This document shows, piece after piece, positions 18,546 to 26,977 of a stretch of 53,206 bases of DNA (positions within the stretch are counted from its first letter, which is position 1; each line of letters opens with the position of its first letter). Made by a program: the position numbers and the translations under genes. Location: positions 1-53,206 of the forward strand of contig NZ_ASRY01000014.1 in the NCBI RefSeq assembly GCF_000520815.1, written 5' to 3'. Below the pieces are notes generated by a model. That model ran no database searches. It was not told where the DNA came from and saw only the letters and a list, made by a program, of their open reading frames with translations. The stretch comes from Paenibacillus maysiensis (GTDB taxonomy: Bacteria; Bacillota; Bacilli; Paenibacillales; Paenibacillaceae).

Positions 18546-19733
18546 TTACGAATTTACTGTAATGGAACCGATGAACTCCGCAAATACATCATTTCCGAAC
18601 AAAATACCACGTTCGCTCAAACGATAACCGTCCTCGACCGGCTCGATCAATCCAGCATTCAGCATTTTTCCGAGAGGGGCCGTAAATGTATCCTCCAGTG
18701 ACTGACCGAATTGAGCCTCAAAGCGGGACTTCGAGACACCTTCCAGCATTCTCAAACCGACCATGAGAAAATCCTCCATCGCTTCGGCCGCTGGCACCTC
18801 AAAGCTATCCAAACGCGGCAGTCCGTTACGGGTAGCCTCCACATAAGGATTAATACCCTTAATGTTCATATGGCGCTCTCTGCCAACATATCCGTGCGCC
18901 CCTGCGCCGAGACCATAATAGTCCTCATTACGCCAGTAGGTCATATTGTGCTTGCTTCCCAGACCTGGTTTCGCAAAATTGCTGATCTCGTACTGCTCAT
19001 AGCCCGCCTCTTTCATGCGACGCATCAGAAGCAAATACATTTCCAGTTCATCGTCTTCATGTGGAAGTGGAAGCTGATTTTTCTGGTACAGCGTGTGGAA
19101 TAGCGTATTTTCTTCGACCTTCAAGCTGTAAATGGAGTAATGAGGAAGTCCCAGCTCCAGCGCCCGGCTGACACTTTCATGCAGCATTTCTACGGTCTGA
19201 TTCGGTAAACCAAACATCAGGTCAATCGACAGATTGTCCAATCCGACCTTGCGTGCATTTTCCAGACTACGATAAACGTCATCTGTATTATGAATTCGAC
19301 CAATACCCGTGAGTAGCTCGTTTTGAAAAGCCTGTACGCCGAAGCTGAGCCGATTTACACCGCCTTCTTTCATCACGGTGAGTTTCTCAAAATCAGTTGT
19401 GCCCGGATTGGCTTCCATGGAAAACTCAATGTCTTCCGACCAATTCGGGAAGTAGGTACGGACGCTTTTCAGGAAATATTCCATTTCCTTCGGATTCAGT
19501 GTTGTTGGTGTACCGCCCCCGACAAAAATAGTTTTAATCTCACCCGGCGGGTGAAGGCGAACCGTATGCTCCATCTCCCGTTCCAGTGCATACAGGTATT
19601 CCATAACAGGCTGATCCTTGAGTACGTAAGAGTTAAAGTCACAGTAAAAGCATTTGTTCGTGCAAAAAGGTATATGCAGATAAACCGCTTGAGGCGCGGA
19701 TGAATATTCATGTTTGTGTATGGATGCGGTCAT
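18546..19733 (-). CDS. hemW: Radical SAM family heme chaperone HemW
   Basis: This 395-residue HemN-like protein has radical-SAM cysteines C24, C28 and C31 in IPFCTNKCFYCDF, and the motifs IFVGGGTPTTL, FSMEANPGT and RLSFGVQAF. Homologues once called coproporphyrinogen oxidase insert heme into target proteins instead. The C-terminal HemN domain is complete. The start follows AAGGAGG. It lies downstream of lepA as in Bacillus, but 470 bases of structured non-coding DNA, including a palindromic repeat 66 bases ahead of the start, separate the two. Confidence 0.94.
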   Translation of the reverse strand: MTASIHKHEYSSAPQAVYLHIPFCTNKCFYCDFNSYVLKDQPVMEYLYALEREMEHTVRLHPPGEIKTIFVGGGTPTTLNPKEMEYFLKSVRTYFPNWSEDIEFSMEANPGTTDFEKLTVMKEGGVNRLSFGVQAFQNELLTGIGRIHNTDDVYRSLENARKVGLDNLSIDLMFGLPNQTVEMLHESVSRALELGLPHYSIYSLKVEENTLFHTLYQKNQLPLPHEDDELEMYLLLMRRMKEAGYEQYEISNFAKPGLGSKHNMTYWRNEDYYGLGAGAHGYVGRERHMNIKGINPYVEATRNGLPRLDSFEVPAAEAMEDFLMVGLRMLEGVSKSRFEAQFGQSLEDTFTAPLGKMLNAGLIEPVEDGYRLSERGILFGNDVFAEFIGSITVNS

Positions 19734-19798
19734 ACCGATCCTCCTTGTTAGGTGTGGGTGGTGAAAAAAAGTGCGCCGAGGTCGAGATCAACCGCTTC

Positions 19799-19925
19799 GT
19801 GGATGGATCATTCTTCCGATCGCTGTTACCCCCGGATTTTTTCATTGAAAAATAACCTTAAAAGGTTAAAATCCGGGGGTAAAGGCGAACGCTAACGCTT
19901 CTTCAGAACGATTCCATCCACTCCG
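19799..19925. repeat. Palindromic dispersed repeat, copy 2
   Basis: The outer arms GTGGATGG-ATCATTC (from 19799) and GAACGATT-CCATCCAC (to 19921) pair. The inner 14-bp perfect stem TACCCCCGGATTTT (19827-19840) with AAAATCCGGGGGTA (19868-19881) encloses a loop holding a further AACCTT/AAGGTT mini-palindrome. It shares layout and sequence blocks with the copy at 16737. The arms differ between copies but stay complementary within each copy. It lies in the 5' leader region of hemW. Confidence 0.82.
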
Positions 19926-19993
19926 CTGCTGCCCACCGACAATGAGCCATTTTTTTAGTGTAGGTGTTGCAATTAGCTTGCTCAAATAAAGAA

Positions 19994-20170
19994 CGTCCAT
20001 TCTCTATGCGCGGCAAATGGCTACATGAAAGAATGGACGAATACCGCTTGGGAACAAGCGGACCGCAATACCTTGGGGGTACATCACAGAGTGTGTGTAC
20101 CTAAGTTACTACGGAATCATGTTGTTATTACTTATTTGTATTCAATTCATGCACACATTTGTGATGTACC
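19994..20170. other. Structure-rich non-coding region between lepA and hemW
   Basis: Three separate dyads lie side by side. CGTCCATTCT/AGAATGGACG (19994-20039) is followed on the minus strand by TTCTTTATTT and may be the lepA terminator. CCGCTTG-GGAA-CAAGCGG (20044-20061) has a GNRA-type loop if read on the plus strand. GGTACATCACA pairs with TGTGATGTACC (20078-20170) around a long loop, with extra GTGTG/CACAC pairing. GGTACA can instead pair with TGTACC at 20096-20101. No ORF is supported here. Confidence 0.5.
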
Positions 20171-20203
20171 GAATTCAATACGATACTGCTGTTCCAAGCA
20201 GCT

Positions 20204-22018
20204 TTACTCATCTATTTTCAGTACCGCCATAAATGCTTCCTGTGGTACTTCTACGTTACCCACTTGCTTCATGCGCTTCTTGCCCTCTTTTTGCTTTTCA
20301 AGCAGCTTCCGTTTACGGGAAATATCGCCGCCGTAGCATTTGGCCAAGACGTTTTTACGCATTGCCTTAACGGTTTCACGTGCTACAACCTTCGTCCCGA
20401 CAGATGCCTGGATGGGCACCTCGAACATTTGGCGTGGGATTAGCTCGCGCAGCTTCTCACAAATAATACGTCCGCGATGGTAAGCGCGATCTCTGTGGAC
20501 GATGAACGATAACGCATCAACCTGTTCGCCGTTTAACAGAATATCCATTTTCACCAAATTAGACTGGCGATAGCCTGAAATTTCGTAATCGAAGGAGGCG
20601 TAGCCCTTGGTACTGGATTTAAGCTGGTCAAAGAAATCGTACACGATTTCGGACAGTGGAATCTGGTACGTAATAGTTACCCGTGTCGTATCCAGATACT
20701 CCATGTTCACATACTCACCGCGCTTGGTCTGGCAAAGCTCCATAACCGTACCTACGTAATCATTAGGCACGATAATGCCTGCTCTTACGTATGGCTCCTC
20801 CACATGATCAATTCGTCCGATTTCCGGGTAATTTGACGGGTTATCGATCTGGATCGTTTCGCCATTCGTCAGCTTAATGCGGTAAATAACGCTCGGCGCT
20901 GTCGTAATCAGCGGGATGTTAAATTCGCGTTCAATCCGTTCCTGAATAACGTCCATATGAAGCAGACCGAGGAAACCACAACGGAATCCGAAGCCCAACG
21001 CACTTGATGTTTCTGGCTCAAAACTGAGCGAAGCATCGTTCAGTTGCAGCTTTTCAAGTGCCTCGCGTAGATCGTTATACTCGGATGTTTCGATCGGATA
21101 CAGTCCGCAATATACCATCGGATTAATTTTCCGATAGCCCGGCATCGGTTCTGGTGTTGGATTTTTGGCATCCGTCACCGTATCCCCGACACGCGTATCG
21201 CCCACATGCTTGATACCGGCAACGATAAAACCAACATCACCGATGTTCAGCTCGTCCACGATGCTCATACGTGGCATGAAGGCTCCTACCTCGATAACCT
21301 CAAACGTTTTATCGGTCGCCATCATTTTAATTTTAGAACCAGCCTTGATGCTGCCATCCACGACGCGGACATAGACGATAACGCCTTTATATGGATCATA
21401 ATGCGAATCAAAAATAAGCGCCTTTAGCGGATTATCCGGATTCCCTTGCGGAGCAGGGACGCTTCTGACCACCTGTTCCAAAATTTCCTTGATACCGATT
21501 CCAGCTTTAGCCGATGCGTGTACAGTCTCGCTCGTATCCAGGCCGATAACATCCTCGATTTCCTGCTTCACCCGTTCAGGATCGGCACTTGGCAAATCAA
21601 TTTTGTTAAGCACCGGCAGAATCTCCAAATTATTGTCCAACGCCAAATATACGTTAGCCAATGTCTGTGCTTCAATACCCTGTGCCGCGTCTACAACCAG
21701 CAAGGCCCCTTCACAGGCCGCCAAGCTTCGGGAAACCTCATAGGTAAAATCGACGTGTCCCGGTGTATCAATCAGATTCAAAATGTACTCTTCGCCGTCA
21801 TCGGCCTTATAGGTGAGTCGCACTGCCTGGAGCTTGATTGTAATCCCACGCTCCCGTTCCAAATCCATCTGATCAAGCACTTGCTCCTGCATTTCACGGG
21901 ATGTGAGTGCACCGGTGTATTCCAAAATCCGGTCAGCCAGCGTGGATTTACCGTGGTCTATATGTGCAATGATACTAAAGTTCCGAATTTTACGTTGTCT
22001 TGCCAAAATGTCAGTCAT
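20204..22018 (-). CDS. lepA: Elongation factor 4 (LepA) GTPase
   Basis: This ribosome-associated translational GTPase has 604 residues. The G-domain shows AHIDHGKST (P-loop), DTPGHVDF (G3) and NKIDLPSA (G4), followed by EF-G-like domains II, III and V and the LepA-specific C-terminal domain ([20 protein letters not shown]). It acts in ribosome biogenesis and recovery of stalled ribosomes. It follows yqxA as in B. subtilis. The ATG is preceded by a GGGGG-containing ribosome site. Confidence 0.97.
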   Translation of the reverse strand: MTDILARQRKIRNFSIIAHIDHGKSTLADRILEYTGALTSREMQEQVLDQMDLERERGITIKLQAVRLTYKADDGEEYILNLIDTPGHVDFTYEVSRSLAACEGALLVVDAAQGIEAQTLANVYLALDNNLEILPVLNKIDLPSADPERVKQEIEDVIGLDTSETVHASAKAGIGIKEILEQVVRSVPAPQGNPDNPLKALIFDSHYDPYKGVIVYVRVVDGSIKAGSKIKMMATDKTFEVIEVGAFMPRMSIVDELNIGDVGFIVAGIKHVGDTRVGDTVTDAKNPTPEPMPGYRKINPMVYCGLYPIETSEYNDLREALEKLQLNDASLSFEPETSSALGFGFRCGFLGLLHMDVIQERIEREFNIPLITTAPSVIYRIKLTNGETIQIDNPSNYPEIGRIDHVEEPYVRAGIIVPNDYVGTVMELCQTKRGEYVNMEYLDTTRVTITYQIPLSEIVYDFFDQLKSSTKGYASFDYEISGYRQSNLVKMDILLNGEQVDALSFIVHRDRAYHRGRIICEKLRELIPRQMFEVPIQASVGTKVVARETVKAMRKNVLAKCYGGDISRKRKLLEKQKEGKKRMKQVGNVEVPQEAFMAVLKIDE

Positions 22019-22089
22019 GCCTTACCCCCACACAATGCCTAGTGTCAATCAGCTTATTATAGCAGTTGTATAGGGGGTCAGCAATATTT

Positions 22090-22602
22090 CTATTCCGTTA
22101 CTCCGTCAAAAACAGACACAACCCAGCGAATCCCCTGTCTTGACAGGTTTTGCAGCAGCCCGGCCGTTTTGTCCGCCATGGTATCCACCGAGGTTTGTTC
22201 TGCCTTGACAGCCAATAGTTCACGCGGTGTCTCCCGGCCCTGCAAATTGGCATCCTGTGCTGTCGAATACCACTGGCGAGTTTCTCCTGTGGCTTGGGTC
22301 TCACCTCGTTCTTGTGGATTAGCTTTGTAAGTAGCCTCTCCCGTTCCCGAGTCCATTACGACATTCTCATTTCCGTTATATGTGCGGGTATACGCACGAG
22401 CATCGGCTGCGGGTGTATCTTCAATAACCGTCTGCTCATATCCGACAACGTTCTGCTGTACTTTGCTCTGAACCGATTCCCCGGCCCATTCAGGACCATA
22501 TACAGAACGCAGTCCGGAGCCTGCCAGTTGCATGCCGAGCAGGACCCCCGCCCCCATCAGAAGTACAAATCCAAGCGCTTTTTTACGAAAATGTCCAGAC
22601 AT
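22090..22602 (-). CDS. yqxA: YqxA family protein (DUF3679-like)
   Basis: This 170-residue protein has an N-terminal hydrophobic anchor (ALGFVLLMGAGVLLGMQLAG) and a polar, Gln/Thr/Glu-rich outside region. It ends with an amphipathic segment (TAGLLQNLSRQGIRWVVSVF). Identity rests on position between spoIIP and lepA, exactly where B. subtilis has yqxA, plus the N-terminal anchor with downstream GMQLA. It is longer than the Bacillus protein. The start at 22602 is chosen for GGAGG upstream, and it is 27 bases after spoIIP. Function is unknown; co-transcription with spoIIP suggests a sporulation link. Confidence 0.78.
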   Translation of the reverse strand: MSGHFRKKALGFVLLMGAGVLLGMQLAGSGLRSVYGPEWAGESVQSKVQQNVVGYEQTVIEDTPAADARAYTRTYNGNENVVMDSGTGEATYKANPQERGETQATGETRQWYSTAQDANLQGRETPRELLAVKAEQTSVDTMADKTAGLLQNLSRQGIRWVVSVFDGVTE

Positions 22603-22629
22603 TGCATTTCCTCCTTTCCACCGCCTCAA

Positions 22630-23901
22630 TTAATTGCCACCGTTGCTCTTTTTCGTATCGGATACGTTAGTACCCGCTTTCTGTGCTTTCTGATCCTCCC
22701 AGTACACCTCACCGATCATATCTGCCAGAACGTCAGAGGTACGTTTCAATTCCTCTTCGGTATTATCAATCCCGCCAATTTCGATCAAAATGCTATGGGA
22801 GGACAAGCTCTGATTGTACTCACCGTTGTTGCCTTTACCGCCATCCTTCCCCCATATCCCACGGGAAACGCCGTGATACGATTTTTCCAGCTTCTCATGA
22901 ATACGAGCGGCGAAAGCTTCATTTTTGCGCCAGTTTTTGTTGTCATGGCCGATAATAAAATACACCTTGGCATAAGAAAGTCCGTTTATCGTTGCTGTCG
23001 TTTTGCCGTGACGTTGAGAATCTCTGTGGATATCAAGCAGATAGGTTAAGCTTTTATTTCCAGCCAAGGCTTCCTTGACCGTTTCACGCGAATATTTATA
23101 GGAATAATTCCAATTGTAATTTTGAACGGTTTTGGCATAGTCCTTGTTCACATGCAACGTAGATATCCCTTGCTTCTCCAATCTCTTTTTTACAAAATCC
23201 CCTACTCTCGACACATTGGCTGATTTAGAGCCAGAATTGGGATTGGAACTGGTTTTACTGAGCAAAGGGTTATATGCCTCACTCGGATGAGAATGGTAGA
23301 TTAATATACGTTTGGCACCTTTGGATGCTGTATCACTCGGATCATCTTCTTGCGCAGGGTCCGTTTCTGGTGTTGTCGGAAGATCTGGCGTTGTAGAGCT
23401 ATCGTTCGGCGGGTTCGTAGAAGCGTCCGGGCCGCCGGGAGCATCTGTCGTTCCCTGATCGGGCTGGTAATCCGTAGGTGCCTCCACTTTGTTGTTCCCT
23501 GAGCCCTTGCGCAGCAAGACAGGCGTACCCGCAGACATCCCAGGAATTTCGCGAGCTATGAGACTTTTGGGGTCCTGTGGATTAATACCTGTAAGCATTT
23601 GAAAAACAAAAGGCGACCATTGTTCACCCGACAATGAAGATTGTTGCTCCTTCTGTGCCAAATGAGGTACTTCCATACCGAGCATGTCCACAAAAAAACC
23701 GCTGGAAACCGAGCCTGCAAATCCTTTCATCGAAGACACCGGAGACGTTTGTAAACGATTTTCCGCCAGCCCTCCCAGCCCCAATACAACAAATAAAAGC
23801 GCCGAGCCCATAATAAGCAGCACAAGTGTATGTCCCATAGCCAAAATTTCAAGGCCCTTTCTTCTCCATCTTCCGACGTTCCAGGTTTGAATTTTTTTCA
23901 T
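22630..23901 (-). CDS. spoIIP: Stage II sporulation protein P (SpoIIP)
   Basis: This peptidoglycan amidase/endopeptidase works with SpoIID and SpoIIM to dissolve the septum and drive engulfment in the mother cell. An N-terminal transmembrane helix (about residues 24-45) is followed by a long Thr/Pro/Asp-rich linker and a C-terminal catalytic domain with the zinc-type motifs ILIYHSHPSEAYNP, LLDIHRDSQRHG and SILIEIGGIDNTEEEL. The 423-residue length is usual. It lies downstream of gpr and just ahead of yqxA. A GAACC-CTATAG-GTTC-type palindrome near 23948-23962 lies in its upstream region; I could not fix a sigma-E promoter with confidence. Confidence 0.95.
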   Translation of the reverse strand: MKKIQTWNVGRWRRKGLEILAMGHTLVLLIMGSALLFVVLGLGGLAENRLQTSPVSSMKGFAGSVSSGFFVDMLGMEVPHLAQKEQQSSLSGEQWSPFVFQMLTGINPQDPKSLIAREIPGMSAGTPVLLRKGSGNNKVEAPTDYQPDQGTTDAPGGPDASTNPPNDSSTTPDLPTTPETDPAQEDDPSDTASKGAKRILIYHSHPSEAYNPLLSKTSSNPNSGSKSANVSRVGDFVKKRLEKQGISTLHVNKDYAKTVQNYNWNYSYKYSRETVKEALAGNKSLTYLLDIHRDSQRHGKTTATINGLSYAKVYFIIGHDNKNWRKNEAFAARIHEKLEKSYHGVSRGIWGKDGGKGNNGEYNQSLSSHSILIEIGGIDNTEEELKRTSDVLADMIGEVYWEDQKAQKAGTNVSDTKKSNGGN

Positions 23902-24019
23902 GTGGGTCTTGTCCTCCTTCGTCCCGTCGAAGCCCGCCTTATGTTCAGAACCCTATAGGTTCAGTTAGCAGCGGAAATCTCTTATACTTCAACTCTATGA
24001 ACGGAGAACAATTACTAGA

Positions 24020-24101
24020 ACACAAAAAAATCTCTATCCGCAGGTAAATCCCACCCCTTATTGCAAGAGATAGGATGCCTGCTAGATAGAGAATTTTGTG
24101 T
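24020..24101 (-). terminator. Long-loop terminator of gpr
   Basis: On the minus strand ACACAAAA-TTCTCTATC-GCAGG pairs with CCTGC-GATAGAGA-TTTTTTTGTGT. The stem is about 22 bp with minor bulges, the loop about 32 bases, and a run of seven Ts sits in the 3' arm. It isolates gpr from spoIIP. Confidence 0.75.
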
Positions 24102-24127
24102 ATGAAATATGCTTTTACTAACCCTCA

Positions 24128-25132
24128 TTAATGTGTATAAGCGGCGACATTGCCGGGATCGACGGCTTCATGCAGAGCGGCGTTCAATCCGGTTGCAATA
24201 ATATTCGCAATATCTTCGATAAATTCATCAATCTCCTTAGGAGTCACAATCAGATCATGTCCCAGCGGCTGAAGCACCTCTCTCACCAATCCCAGTCTCT
24301 CAGGCTCGGAAATATCATCCAGCATCCCCAGTATTGCTTTCGTAGAAGCCTTTTCCTTGGCAAAATGTGTTTTCATCAGCTCAATTACGTTATTTACGAT
24401 GGTCGAAGCGTAGCATACGGTTGGAACGCCGATGGCAATACACGGGACACCCATAATATCCTTGGTGATGCCGCGCCGCTTGTTACCAATACCTGAGCCC
24501 GGATGAATCCCGATATCTGCCACCTGGATGGTCGTATTGACGCGCTCCAGTGAACGTGACGCCAGAGCGTCAATAGCAATAATCAGCTCTGGCTTCGTTC
24601 GATCAACGATACCCTGAACAATTTCGCTCGACTCGATCCCCGTAATGCCAAGAACCCCCGGTGCAATCGCGCTCACATCCCGATAACCCGGATTGATTTG
24701 ATCAGGTGTCAGTTCAAAAAATTGACGGGTTACCATCAAATTTTCAACGACAAGCGGACCTAGTGAATCGGGAGTGACATTCCAGTTGCCCAGACCTACC
24801 ACAAGTACGCGTGCCTTACTGGATATCCCTATTTTTTGTATAAATTGCTCCATCTCCTTCGCGAATGCGATGGCTACCCGTTGCTGGAGCCCGGTGTCAC
24901 CTTTACGTAAATCGGGCACTTCCAGCGTCACGTAATGCCCCTGAACCCGTCCAATGCGGTTAGCACCCTCTTCATTCAGCACATCCAGACGCGTGATTTT
25001 AATACCGTTATCTTCCTCCACGTCCTCGTTGATACCCGCCAGCGGCATTGGCTGATTGCGTTCCGCCAGTTCTCTTGCCTCCAGCGCCAAATCCGTACGT
25101 ACCGCATACTTCTGCAAATCCAAATCCATCAT
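24128..25132 (-). CDS. gpr: GPR spore germination protease
   Basis: This 334-residue A25-family protease cleaves small acid-soluble spore proteins at germination. It is made as a zymogen: the segment QKYAVRTDLALEA near the N-terminus resembles both the SASP cleavage site and the known autoprocessing site. Core motifs VVGLGNWNVTPDSLGP and LIIAIDALASRS carry the aspartates of the novel aspartic-type site. A GGAGG site precedes two tandem ATGs. A sigma-G-type promoter lies upstream, so expression in the forespore is expected. Confidence 0.96.
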   Translation of the reverse strand: MMDLDLQKYAVRTDLALEARELAERNQPMPLAGINEDVEEDNGIKITRLDVLNEEGANRIGRVQGHYVTLEVPDLRKGDTGLQQRVAIAFAKEMEQFIQKIGISSKARVLVVGLGNWNVTPDSLGPLVVENLMVTRQFFELTPDQINPGYRDVSAIAPGVLGITGIESSEIVQGIVDRTKPELIIAIDALASRSLERVNTTIQVADIGIHPGSGIGNKRRGITKDIMGVPCIAIGVPTVCYASTIVNNVIELMKTHFAKEKASTKAILGMLDDISEPERLGLVREVLQPLGHDLIVTPKEIDEFIEDIANIIATGLNAALHEAVDPGNVAAYTH

Positions 25133-25162
25133 TTATGCCTCCTTTTATACCATCTCAGGTTA

Positions 25163-25192
25163 TAGTGTGCGAGACACCCAGCAGGTTTATGC
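25163..25192 (-). promoter_or_regulatory. Candidate sigma-G promoter of gpr
   Basis: On the minus strand GCATA (25188-25192) matches the sigma-G -35 GHATR. After an 18-base spacer, CACACTA (25163-25169) matches the -10 CATWMTA at six of seven bases. Known gpr genes are transcribed by sigma-F/sigma-G. Confidence 0.7.
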
Positions 25193-25240
25193 ACATCCAT
25201 TTTCATCCTGTAATCTACCCCAGCCCGGAATGTTTCCTTA

Positions 25241-25269
25241 TTGCAATTTGAGGTGTGGCATGCTAAAAT
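25241..25269 (+). promoter_or_regulatory. Sigma-A promoter of rpsT
   Basis: TTGCAA (25241-25246), 17-base spacer, TAAAAT (25264-25269), about 58 bases ahead of the rpsT ATG. Confidence 0.65.
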
Positions 25270-25327
25270 ATTTTAAGTTGTGAAACGTTTGTGTTCATAA
25301 GTAATGCCTTTACAGGAGGTGAATGTA

Positions 25328-25600
25328 ATGCCAAACATCAAATCCGCTATCAAACGCGTTAAAACAAGCGACAAACGCCGTGCGTTGAACGCTTCTCAAA
25401 AATCCGCGCTTCGTACAGCAGTAAAAGCTGCCGATACAGCGTTGGTGAATAACGAAGCTGAAAATGCTACTGCTGCTTTCAAAGTAGCTTCCCAAAAGCT
25501 GGACAAGGCTGTAACTAAAGGTCTGATCCACAAAAATGCAGCTGCTCGCAAGAAATCCCGCTTGGCGAAAAAACTTAACGCTCTTACAGCTCAAGCGTAA
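25328..25600 (+). CDS. rpsT: 30S ribosomal protein S20
   Basis: This is a 90-residue basic protein, [18 protein letters not shown] at the N-terminus, with the alternating Ala/Lys helical composition and C-terminal [17 protein letters not shown] of S20, which binds 16S rRNA in the lower body of the 30S subunit. The start is 25328, after AGGAGGTGA; the frame can be read eight codons further up but lacks a ribosome site there. It is transcribed away from gpr and convergent with holA, as in Bacillus. Confidence 0.97.
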   Translation: MPNIKSAIKRVKTSDKRRALNASQKSALRTAVKAADTALVNNEAENATAAFKVASQKLDKAVTKGLIHKNAAARKKSRLAKKLNALTAQA

Positions 25601-25626
25601 GCAAGAGCTACTTTTATACGTTAATG

Positions 25627-25662
25627 AAAAATCCTGACCAGCCTTGGCTGATCAGGATTTTT
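25627..25662. terminator. Bidirectional terminator between rpsT and holA
   Basis: AAAAATCCTGA-CCAGCC-TT-GGCTG-ATCAGGATTTTTT: a long stem with T-runs in both directions. It ends rpsT and can also serve the convergent holA. Confidence 0.92.
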
Positions 25663-25732
25663 TAGTTCACCACGATTGGATTCTGCGATGTTAACTCTCA
25701 CTTAAAATAAACCGATCGGCAAACGGGCCGGG

Positions 25733-26764
25733 TTAGACCGAAGCCTCCGCGCCCATTTTCAGCAAAAACATCTCCAGCCCAAGCACCTTGTCGACAACTC
25801 CGGTTTTCATGCGGTAATCCAGCTCACCCAAGTCGTAGAGAAGCTGTCGCAACTGCTCAGGACGGAATCTCCGCGCCTGCTCGCCGGCAACTTTCACCCC
25901 ATATGGATGCAAACTAAGCTGACTTGCAATTTGCTGCTGGGAATAGCTTTGACCCATCAGCTCCTTGACCTGCAGCATAATACGGAACTGTCGCGTGATC
26001 AAAGCTGCAATCTTGATCGGTTCCTCTTTTTGCTTAAGCAGCTCATAAAAAATACTGAGTGCCTTATCCAGCCGCAAATTAGCCAAATCCTCGACCATCG
26101 CAAACACATTTTGTTCCGTGCTGCGAGGCACAAGTGATTCAATATCGGCTGTGGAGATGATACCCTGCGCTCCTGCATACAAGCACAGCTTGTCTATCTC
26201 GGCAGCCAGAGATTGTAGTCCGGTCCCCGTATATTGAATGAGACTTTCAGCAGCTCCCGCAGCCAATTGGACTTCTCGTTCGCCTGCACGCTTATGAATC
26301 CATGCCACCAGGTCATCTCCCCCTAACGGAGTGAAGGCAATGACCGAAGCGTCACTTTTCAGCCTTTTAACAATCTTTTTCCGTTCATCCAGCTTTTCAG
26401 CCTGAACCGTAAAAATGATAATGCTATAGTCAGCCGGGTTATCCATATAAGTCAGCAACGCTTCAATGCGGTGCTCAATCTTACCGCCATCCTTGCCTGC
26501 CGCAAATACACTGGTGTCCCGTACAATAATCAGCTTTTTTGGCACCAAAAAAGGCGCAGTCTCGGCCTCCTCCACGACTACCTCAATTGGCGTCTCGGTC
26601 AGATCGTAGGGAATAATAGCAAAGTCACGATGCTCCTCTTCCACCACTTTTTCCTTAAGCATATCGACAAACTGCTTCATTTGATATTTTTCGCTGCCGT
26701 AGAGCAAATACACTGGCGAAATATCGCCTTTGCGAATAGCCTTAGCGGCTGTTTTTGCATCCAT
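25733..26764 (-). CDS. holA: DNA polymerase III subunit delta
   Basis: HolA is the clamp-loader subunit that opens the beta clamp (B. subtilis YqeN). It has 343 residues from the ATG at 26764. The N-terminus MDAKTAAKAIRKGDISPVYL leads into LLYGSEKYQMKQF, the P-loop-like but degenerate AAA+ region. It continues through the lid into the C-terminal collar (ITRQFRIMLQVKELM ... LDYRMKTGVVDKVLGLEMFL). The longer frame to 26851 has no homologous residues; GGGGGG/GGAGA supports 26764. It lies downstream of the sigma/anti-sigma pair but is separated from it by a terminator. Confidence 0.94.
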   Translation of the reverse strand: MDAKTAAKAIRKGDISPVYLLYGSEKYQMKQFVDMLKEKVVEEEHRDFAIIPYDLTETPIEVVVEEAETAPFLVPKKLIIVRDTSVFAAGKDGGKIEHRIEALLTYMDNPADYSIIIFTVQAEKLDERKKIVKRLKSDASVIAFTPLGGDDLVAWIHKRAGEREVQLAAGAAESLIQYTGTGLQSLAAEIDKLCLYAGAQGIISTADIESLVPRSTEQNVFAMVEDLANLRLDKALSIFYELLKQKEEPIKIAALITRQFRIMLQVKELMGQSYSQQQIASQLSLHPYGVKVAGEQARRFRPEQLRQLLYDLGELDYRMKTGVVDKVLGLEMFLLKMGAEASV

Positions 26765-26823
26765 TCTCCGTACCCCCCATCCATTGATCGTACCCGACAT
26801 CTGGTCGGAAGGCAAGTCATTAT

Positions 26824-26859
26824 AAAACGAAAGGACCCTGCCTATAGGCAAGATCCCTT
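26824..26859 (-). terminator. Terminator after the anti-sigma gene
   Basis: On the minus strand AAGGGATCTTGCC-TATA-GGCAGGGTCCTT forms a 12-13 bp stem with some G-U pairs, followed by TCGTTTTAT. Confidence 0.7.
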
Positions 26860-26977
26860 CACCACCATCTATATCAACACGGCAGCAGAAAGCTCTAGAA
26901 ACTTTCGGCCGTCGGGATACGACGTCGGTTCATATATTCTATTCTTTGCTTTTAAAAATGTGCCATCCTCATAGCAA

